Positions 6,861-11,797 of a DNA stretch of 11,797 bases are shown here, piece by piece (within the stretch, counting starts at the first letter, position 1; every line of letters starts with the position of its first letter). This stretch comes from Candidatus Saccharimonadota bacterium (lineage in GTDB: Bacteria; Patescibacteriota; Saccharimonadia; UBA4664): the NCBI GenBank assembly GCA_029237755.1, contig JAQZBT010000019.1, forward strand, positions 1 to 11,797, in the 5' to 3' direction. The notes under the pieces are model-generated. The model saw only the letters and a list, made by a program, of their open reading frames with translations, did no database searches and had not been told where the DNA came from. The translations under genes and the position numbers were made by a program.

Positions 6861-9401
6861 CTACTGCCCGTAGTTGTTCAGCAACATGCTCAAGTCAAAT
6901 ATGTCGACTGTCCCGCTGGCATTGACATCACTGCGCGGGTTGGAGGTGGCACCGACGGCCCGGCCATAGTTGGCTAGTAAGATACTTAGGTCGAAGATGT
7001 TGACGACATTATCGTTGTTGATGTCGCTGCGCTCCAATGCACTACCGGTTTGGATGTCCACGATGTGGGTGTGAATGCTGGTGTTACCGGAGGAGTCATA
7101 GGCTTTTGTTGAAAGCATATGCTCACCATTGATAAGAGTGGTGGTGTTCCAGGCGTAAGTGAATGGAACGGTCGTGTCAGTTGCCAGCAGCACACCGTCT
7201 ACAATGAACTCGACTTTGGCGACGCCGTCCGAATCGACAATCTCAGTAGTCACATCAACTAAGCCACCGAACACACCCGAGTGGCCCGGGTTGGAGATGT
7301 CAATGATCGGGGGGCTGGCCCCGCCGGAGAGAAGAGTGACATTATCGAAGGTCGCTGTCGCTAGCGTTGCCGTGCTGTGAGATGAGACCACCATACCGAC
7401 ATACGTGTTGACGCCAAAGTTCAGAGTGGAGTTGACGATATGCTGCCAATTAGCGCCGTCAGTCGACCAGTACGTCGACAGGTTGTCGTTTTGGCGCTGG
7501 AGCCTCAGCCAGACCGGCGCCGCGGTGTTCGTAACGACAGGGGACACAGTAGTGGTAGCACCGGTGCCGGTGCGCGTCTCAAAGACCATACCGCCGGCGG
7601 CCGTGGGTTTGATCAGCAGACTGAAGCTAATGGCGTTGCCCGCCAATGTGTCCCTGATCATTACTCCCGCCTTGGCCTCGGCGTGAGTATTTTCCAAACT
7701 TGTGATCCGGGCTGTCAACTGGCCGTCGCCGTTGAGCGGCTGCTGCACAAATTGGAAACTGTCGGCCGTACCGCCAATGTCGCTGCCGGCGCCGTTCAGT
7801 GTGTAAACGTTGTTGGTGTAAGCGGCGCTACCGGCCAGTCCGACAGTTCCCACATCGGAGCTCGACCAGGGGGTAGGCAACGGGTTCGAAACTGCATTAT
7901 TGACCGTCACGTTGACAGTCGTGCTGGAAGTGACATTGTCCGCCGCATCGTATGCCCTGGCCGCAACTGCATGAGTCCCGTTCGTCACGCTGGTGGTATC
8001 CCAGGCATAACTGTAGGGTGACGAAGTATCGGTCGACTTCACGACGTTATCCACTAGGATTTCGACCCGCACCACACCCACATCATCGCTGGCAGTGGCT
8101 GTGATTGTACTGGTGCCGCTGACAGTGGCTCCATTACCGGGCGCCGTCACCGATACGCTCGGCGCGGTGGTGTCACCCGGCGCCGTGGTCTGAGTTTGCA
8201 ATTGGTAAACTTCGCCTCCCAGGTCGGCCAGGTAAAGTTCCCCGGTCACGCTCTCGCCAAACGTGCTGACATTTACAGTCGTTTCATTCTGCAGCTCCTG
8301 AGTCCAACCACCCGAGCCATCCGACTTTAGTGAATAGAATTGACCGGAGCAGTAATCACCGAAGAAGTAGTATCCGCTCATGGCCGGGAACTGGCTGCCG
8401 CGGTACCTGTAGCCACCGGTAACGGCACACCGGTTATTGGCGTGATCATATTCACCGACGGGTCCCACATACGCGCTAAATGCGCCACAGCCGGTAGTGT
8501 TGTAGCTGCGCGTGCCTTCATAGCAGCGCCAGCCGTAGTTTCGTCCGCCCTGGCCGGCGGGCTGGAAGTTGATCTCCTCGCGGTTCACCTGGCCGACATC
8601 GGCAATCCACATGTCATTGGTCTGCCGGTCGAAGCTAAAGCGCCAAGGATTGCGCAGCCCGTACGCCCACACTTCATCAGCTCCGGCGATCGCGCCGGCA
8701 AACGGATTATCTGCGGGAATCGAATAAGGACTACCGGAGTTGACGTTGATGCGCAGCAACTTGCCCTGCAGGCTGTCTTTGTTCTGGGCCGAGTTGGTCG
8801 GGTTGCCGGCGCCGCCTCCGTCGCCCGTCGATATATATAGGTAACCATCGGGACCAAAGTTCAGGTCGCCGCCATTGTGGTTCTGGTAGTCCGGATGGGG
8901 GACAGTCAGGATGATGACTTCAGAATTCGGGTCTGCGGTGTTGGCGTTCGTGGCGTCCCGGGTGTATCGGGCAACTTTGAGCGCGTTAGCCGTGTCGGTG
9001 TACGTCACGTAGAAGTACCGGTTGGAACTGTAATTGGGGTGAAATACCAGGCCGAGCATCCCGCGCTCGCCACCAGTCGTCACCTTGCCGGAGGGTACGG
9101 TTAAGAACGGCGTCGCAACCTTCGTCCCATCCGGGTAAAGGATCCTGATCACCCCGGTGCGCTCAACGATAAACAATCTGGTGTCGCCGGCAATAGTGGT
9201 ACTGGCTATATCTGTGACCCCACTGTAACCCGTCGCCACCGTCCGCAGGTTCAAATCCAGCACCGCCGCCTTCGATGAGCGCAGCAGCCAGGCCCCCGCG
9301 ACCCCAACGGTCAGCACAAACAACAAAATCACCACCGGCCTGAATCGACCAGGGTGCCGTATTAGCGCCTTAGGAACCTTTGCATGTAGCTGCTTCAACA
9401 T
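6861..9401 (-). CDS. Exported PQQ-type sugar dehydrogenase with Ig-like, LamG-like and dockerin-like modules
   Basis: The 846-residue product starts with a basic head, a hydrophobic segment (about 21-40, ending GVAGAWLL) and SKAA. Residues 52-402 form a glucose/sorbosone dehydrogenase beta-propeller: GERGMLGLVFHPNY (111-124), HNGGDLNFGPDGYLYI (175-190, containing the likely catalytic His175), STGDGGG, and EVWAYGLRNPWRFSFD (243-258). The family oxidises aldoses at C1 with PQQ and calcium outside the cytoplasmic membrane. Two Ig-like domains follow at about 412-500 and 697-783 (ILVDNVV..., FIVDGVLL..., both with YAWxTT), with a concanavalin/LamG-like domain (about 513-692) between them. The C-terminus carries two dockerin-like loops, DINNDNVVNIFDLSILL (793-809) and DVNASGTVDIFDLSMLL (825-841). 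Unlike its neighbours, dockerin is at the end, not beside the anchor. ATG 9401 is the natural start. Substrate is unknown, and no PQQ synthesis gene is in view. Confidence 0.92.
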   Translation of the reverse strand: MLKQLHAKVPKALIRHPGRFRPVVILLFVLTVGVAGAWLLRSSKAAVLDLNLRTVATGYSGVTDIASTTIAGDTRLFIVERTGVIRILYPDGTKVATPFLTVPSGKVTTGGERGMLGLVFHPNYSSNRYFYVTYTDTANALKVARYTRDATNANTADPNSEVIILTVPHPDYQNHNGGDLNFGPDGYLYISTGDGGGAGNPTNSAQNKDSLQGKLLRINVNSGSPYSIPADNPFAGAIAGADEVWAYGLRNPWRFSFDRQTNDMWIADVGQVNREEINFQPAGQGGRNYGWRCYEGTRSYNTTGCGAFSAYVGPVGEYDHANNRCAVTGGYRYRGSQFPAMSGYYFFGDYCSGQFYSLKSDGSGGWTQELQNETTVNVSTFGESVTGELYLADLGGEVYQLQTQTTAPGDTTAPSVSVTAPGNGATVSGTSTITATASDDVGVVRVEILVDNVVKSTDTSSPYSYAWDTTSVTNGTHAVAARAYDAADNVTSSTTVNVTVNNAVSNPLPTPWSSSDVGTVGLAGSAAYTNNVYTLNGAGSDIGGTADSFQFVQQPLNGDGQLTARITSLENTHAEAKAGVMIRDTLAGNAISFSLLIKPTAAGGMVFETRTGTGATTTVSPVVTNTAAPVWLRLQRQNDNLSTYWSTDGANWQHIVNSTLNFGVNTYVGMVVSSHSTATLATATFDNVTLLSGGASPPIIDISNPGHSGVFGGLVDVTTEIVDSDGVAKVEFIVDGVLLATDTTVPFTYAWNTTTLINGEHMLSTKAYDSSGNTSIHTHIVDIQTGSALERSDINNDNVVNIFDLSILLANYGRAVGATSNPRSDVNASGTVDIFDLSMLLNNYGQ

Positions 9402-9430
9402 ATAATCGGCTGTTGCCCTGACGCGAGTAT

Positions 9431-9438
9431 ATTATACT
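9431..9438. promoter_or_regulatory. Overlapping divergent -10 boxes for the 9401 and 9497 genes
   Basis: The minus strand has TATAAT at 9436-9431, running into TATACT at 9431-9426; either would start transcription 20-30 bases before ATG 9401. The plus strand has TATACT at 9433-9438 over the same bases, pointing to the gene at 9497 with a leader of about 50 bases. The shared 8-mer is AGTATAAT on the minus strand, identical to that at 1147-1154. No clear -35 or Shine-Dalgarno was seen in this 95-base intergenic region. Confidence 0.6.
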
Positions 9439-9496
9439 TATGCTTGAGTAAGAACCTACCTATTGCTATGACAAGTAAAACAGACAACCCGTCGCA

Positions 9497-10744
9497 GTGG
9501 CTCAGCCGTTGCTAGCCGGATTGACTCCTCACCGCCGCGTATCCAGGGCCGTGCTGATGTTGATCATTGCTGGTTTTCTTGCGGCCGGCTTTGCCGGCGC
9601 GTGGTGGTTTGCTTCCCGAGCCGCCCCAAATCCGGCTTCTGACCTTAACCATGACGGTCAAGTCAACGTCTTGGATCTCTCGCTATTTTTAAACCAGTGG
9701 GGCCAGAGCGGCAGCCCGTCGGCGGACCTCAACGATGATGGCGCGGTCACGATTCTCGACCTCTCGGTCTTCCTCGATAGCTGGGGGCCGTTGGCCGCCA
9801 CGCCGACTCCAACTCCTTCGGCCGGCGCCACACCTACCCCGACCCCCACTCCGACCACTTCGGCCGGCGCCACACCCACTCCGACCTCCACTCCGAGCCC
9901 ATCGCCCTCGGTAGGCGCGAAGCCCGACGCTTCAAACACCGGTCCTCGCCAAACAACTACGCGCACCCTCACCTCGGCTCAGGCTCTCGCCGAGCTCCGC
10001 ACGACCGGCTACCTGTCCCGGGTTCGCATCACCGGTGGCCTCAGCTTCTCTGGAAGCGACGGACTGGGCTGGGTTATCGAAGATTCGCGCATCGAGGGGG
10101 GCGTCTACACCGTCCGTGGCTACGTCAGCCTGACCCCGTTCACTGGCACGTCGGCTCAGCGCCCGGTCCTGCGCTATGTCGAGATCGTTGGTTCTGGTGC
10201 TCTCGGCTCAACTAGCTCGTCCTCCACTATCTACGGCTCTGACATGGTCATTGAAAATGCTGACATCTACGGCGGCGTCGATGGCGTAAAAGCCGTTGAC
10301 CGCCTGACCATACTCTATTCATGGATCCATGACCTCGACCGGCCGGCGGGCGCGCACAACGACGGCATCCAAATCCGAAATGGTATCGGCAGCCTCATCA
10401 AGGGGTCCCGCATCGATGCCTATGTCGGCTACTCGTCCGATAGTTCCAATCCTCTGGGCGACTGGGGTAGCGGTGGATTGCAAACCGGCTCCGTATTAGG
10501 CCTCATTCAGGCAACTTTCGAAGACAACTGGTTTGCCGGTGGCCGCTTCACTATGCGCGGAGCCGAGCCGGCGGACGTTGGACAAGTCGACTACTTCTTC
10601 CGCAACAACAAATGGATGCAGTATGGCACCAGCGTGACTCTGGGGCGCAGCGATTTGCCGCCCTACCAGTACGGCCCGGTCGTGGGCCAGTTCGATGTGT
10701 TCACGAACAATGTCTGGGAGCACACCGGCCAGCCGGTCCAGTAG
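9497..10744 (+). CDS. Membrane-anchored dockerin-like / beta-helix surface protein B
   Basis: The 415-residue product repeats the layout of gene 5626. A hydrophobic segment at about 17-38 (RAVLMLIIAGFLAAGFAG, then AWWF) is followed by SRAA. Two dockerin-like loops follow: DLNHDGQVNVLDLSLFL (49-65) and DLNDDGAVTILDLSVFL (77-93). A Pro/Thr/Ser linker (about 101-137) contains two copies of a 14-residue unit. The beta-helix-like domain (about 150-415) has units such as GWVIEDSRIEGG, PVLRYVEIVGSG, MVIENADIYGG, LTILYSWIHDL, HNDGIQIRNG and FRNNKWMQYG, and ends NNVWEHTGQPVQ. Such domains occur in pectate-lyase-like enzymes and surface adhesins; no catalytic set is evident. It has no cysteine, unlike protein A, which has several. 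GTG 9497 is the only start after the in-frame TAA at 9476, but it has no Shine-Dalgarno, and an ATG at 9468 in another frame overlaps it. It is divergent from the sugar dehydrogenase gene and probably expressed with it. Confidence 0.85.
   Translation: MAQPLLAGLTPHRRVSRAVLMLIIAGFLAAGFAGAWWFASRAAPNPASDLNHDGQVNVLDLSLFLNQWGQSGSPSADLNDDGAVTILDLSVFLDSWGPLAATPTPTPSAGATPTPTPTPTTSAGATPTPTSTPSPSPSVGAKPDASNTGPRQTTTRTLTSAQALAELRTTGYLSRVRITGGLSFSGSDGLGWVIEDSRIEGGVYTVRGYVSLTPFTGTSAQRPVLRYVEIVGSGALGSTSSSSTIYGSDMVIENADIYGGVDGVKAVDRLTILYSWIHDLDRPAGAHNDGIQIRNGIGSLIKGSRIDAYVGYSSDSSNPLGDWGSGGLQTGSVLGLIQATFEDNWFAGGRFTMRGAEPADVGQVDYFFRNNKWMQYGTSVTLGRSDLPPYQYGPVVGQFDVFTNNVWEHTGQPVQ
9816..9896 (+). repeat. Two tandem 42-bp units in the Pro/Thr linker of protein B
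   Basis: CTTCGGCCGGCGCCACACC occurs at 9816-9834 and again at 9858-9876, a period of 42 bp. The rest of each unit is a diverged proline/threonine codon tract. It encodes SAGATPTPTPTPTT followed by SAGATPTPTSTPSP. Exact unit lengths allow in-frame expansion or loss, so the linker length may vary between strains. Confidence 0.75.
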
Positions 10745-10762
10745 TTTTAGATGGAGGTCCGA

Positions 10763-10781
10763 GCGCTGCCTTTGACAGCGC
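10763..10781 (+). other. Perfect 6-bp hairpin after gene 9497
   Basis: GCGCTG (10763-10768) and CAGCGC (10776-10781) form a GC-rich stem with a 7-base loop, 18 bases after the stop codon of gene 9497. No T-run follows, so it is not a standard terminator, but it could stabilise the 3' end or slow the polymerase before murJ. Confidence 0.4.
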
Positions 10782-10815
10782 CGCACCCGTATGTCACCGC
10801 GGCCCCTGGTTCCGG

Positions 10816-10821
10816 TATAAT
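10816..10821 (+). promoter_or_regulatory. TATAAT box of murJ
   Basis: A perfect TATAAT in GGTATAATGG predicts transcription starting near 10828, six bases before a possible leader ATG (10834) and 23 bases before the murJ ATG. No -35 with correct spacing was found. The TTGACA at 10772-10777 is 38 bases away, too far to pair with it. Confidence 0.65.
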
Positions 10822-10833
10822 GGCCTAAGCGTG

Positions 10834-10857
10834 ATGGAACAAACAAAGCTATGGTAA
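10834..10857 (+). CDS. Possible 7-codon leader ORF overlapping the murJ start
   Basis: ATG 10834 reads MEQTKLW and stops at TAA 10855-10857. The murJ ATG (10851-10853) lies inside its last codons in another frame, so ribosomes ending here could restart on murJ. It begins close to the predicted transcription start. murJ itself has only a weak AAAG upstream. The frame is short enough to be chance. Confidence 0.25.
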   Translation: MEQTKLW

Positions 10858-11797
10858 ACCAGGCCAAGCGCCTGCTCAGCCGCGCCAACCGCAGCCAAAC
10901 GGTAGCCGGCGCCGCTGTTGTCATCTCCGGCGCCTATCTCCTCAGCCGCCTGCTCGGCCTACTCCGCGACCGCCTCCTTGCCGCCCATTTCGACGTCGGT
11001 GCCGAGCTCTCGGCCTACTACGCGGCCTTCCGCATTCCTGATTTCCTGTCGGCTCTGCTCGTGTCAGGCGCCTTCGCTGTCGCCTTCATCCCTGTACTCA
11101 CTGAGCACCTCAAGAAAGGGGAGAAGAAGGTCGCCTGGGAGGTCACTTCCAGCCTGCTGACGCTCCTGGTATTCGGAACGGCCATCGGGGGACTGTTGAT
11201 CTTCGTCTTTGCCGACCCCCTGACCACCCTCATCACACCCGGCTTCGACCAGGAAACCCACGACCTCACCGTCCAGCTCACCCGCATCATGGCGGCGACC
11301 CCAGCGCTCTTCGCCATCTCCAGTGTGCTGGGCAGCGTGCAGCAATCCTTTAACCGTTTCGTCTTCTTTGCTCTCGCCAGTGTCTTATATAACGTCGGCA
11401 TTATCGCCGGTATTTTGCTTTTCGCTGACGGCTTCGGTATTTACGGCGCAGCCTGGGGCGTACTCTTCGGCGTCGTGCTGCAGGCGATGATCCAGTGGTT
11501 CGGGCTCCAGGGCCTCGGCTTCCGGTACCGTCCGGTCATGTCCCTCAAGCTAGCCGGTGTGCGCCAGACCATCCGCCTCCTCGTTCCGCGCACCCTCAAC
11601 CAGAGTATCGACCAGATCCACTACACCGTTGAAACTGTCATCGGCTCCACGGTCTCAATCGCCGCCATCGGCCAGTTCTCCCTGGCCAACAATCTCAAAA
11701 ACGTCCCGCTCGTTCTGATTGGCGGCTCGATCGCGACCGCCGTCTTCCCACGCCTAGCCGCCAAGGCTGCTGGAGGTGAGCGCTCCGCCCTGGTATC
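10851..11797 (+). CDS. murJ: Lipid II flippase MurJ (MviN family), 5' part
   Basis: MurJ moves lipid II, the peptidoglycan precursor, across the cytoplasmic membrane. 315 codons are visible before the window ends; full-length members have about 500 residues or more and 14 membrane segments. The conserved N-terminal block is clear: SRLLGLLRDRLLAAHFDVG (32-50), then the AFRIPDFL region (59-66) and GAFAVAFIPVL (73-83). Hydrophobic segments follow at about 100-121, 146-162, 170-192 and 196-216. Further family features are LVPRTLNQSIDQI (244-256) and QFSLANNLKNVPLVLIG (275-291). The arginines corresponding to those needed for lipid II binding (R33 and R39) are present. Most family members have an E in the third block (EGAF); here it is S (SGAF). 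ATG 10851 is the natural start given the family N-terminus. The gene has its own TATAAT box and no strong Shine-Dalgarno. Presence of murJ means the organism builds peptidoglycan. Confidence 0.93.
   Translation, partial: MVNQAKRLLSRANRSQTVAGAAVVISGAYLLSRLLGLLRDRLLAAHFDVGAELSAYYAAFRIPDFLSALLVSGAFAVAFIPVLTEHLKKGEKKVAWEVTSSLLTLLVFGTAIGGLLIFVFADPLTTLITPGFDQETHDLTVQLTRIMAATPALFAISSVLGSVQQSFNRFVFFALASVLYNVGIIAGILLFADGFGIYGAAWGVLFGVVLQAMIQWFGLQGLGFRYRPVMSLKLAGVRQTIRLLVPRTLNQSIDQIHYTVETVIGSTVSIAAIGQFSLANNLKNVPLVLIGGSIATAVFPRLAAKAAGGERSALV

Noticed and set aside
8340..8840. 166-codon plus-strand frame inside the sugar dehydrogenase gene
   Set aside because: Opposite the conserved propeller motifs, with no domain and no promoter. 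Antisense shadow.
5438..9444. Shared 8-mer CTTATGCT upstream of genes 5626 and 9497
   Set aside because: An 8-base match between two short regions is expected by chance at a few percent, and its position relative to the promoters differs.
10772..10777. Perfect TTGACA -35 hexamer before murJ
   Set aside because: It is 38 bases from the TATAAT at 10816, and no -10 lies 15-19 bases downstream. It is part of the hairpin loop and arm at 10763-10781.

Overview
The window looks like chromosomal DNA of a small-genome bacterium of the Candidate Phyla Radiation (Patescibacteria), most probably a Saccharibacteria-like lineage of fairly high GC. This is inference from style, not from a marker gene. The signs are exported proteins with DLNxDGxVNxxDLSxLL dockerin-like repeats next to a membrane anchor, several start codons placed just after a TATAAT box as for leaderless mRNAs, a short TilS, and the sequence character of FtsH and MurJ. 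TGA is not read as an amino acid in any clear gene, so the SR1/Gracilibacteria code is not in use.

Left part (1-4780), housekeeping genes. The 3' half of a phospholipase D-family gene converges on, and overlaps by 32 bp, a minus-strand 5-formyltetrahydrofolate cyclo-ligase gene. That gene diverges from a gene for a membrane-anchored, histidine-rich protein of unknown function, and the two share one AGTATAAT promoter core. tilS follows 10 bp after the histidine-rich gene. ftsH then has its own promoter, a good Shine-Dalgarno, a TTG start and a strong, apparently bidirectional terminator.

Middle (4781-5483). A long imperfect inverted repeat lies at the 3' end of a minus-strand gene for an unrecognised 176-residue protein. 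That gene has a leaderless-type promoter, and a perfect 9-bp inverted repeat brackets it.

Right part (5484-10744), a surface-protein island. A possible 46-residue lipoprotein ORF is followed after 1 nt by a gene for a membrane-anchored protein made of two dockerin-like repeats, a Pro/Thr linker and a beta-helix-like domain. It converges on a large minus-strand gene for a PQQ-type sugar dehydrogenase with Ig-like, LamG-like and C-terminal dockerin-like modules. Divergent from that gene is a second dockerin/linker/beta-helix gene, paralogous to the first. All three large proteins share an N-terminal hydrophobic segment ending in G(F/V)AG(A/I)W..., followed by (R/K)AA, so they probably use the same export and anchoring route. 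No cohesin is visible. This three-gene set is the best candidate for a little-described system: a modular cell-surface assembly around a sugar oxidoreductase.

Right edge (10745-11797). The 5' part of murJ (lipid II flippase) has its own TATAAT box and possibly a 7-codon leader ORF that overlaps its start. The gene is cut by the window end. No rRNA, tRNA, CRISPR array, transposase or phage gene was seen, and no stretch longer than 150 bp lacks a gene.
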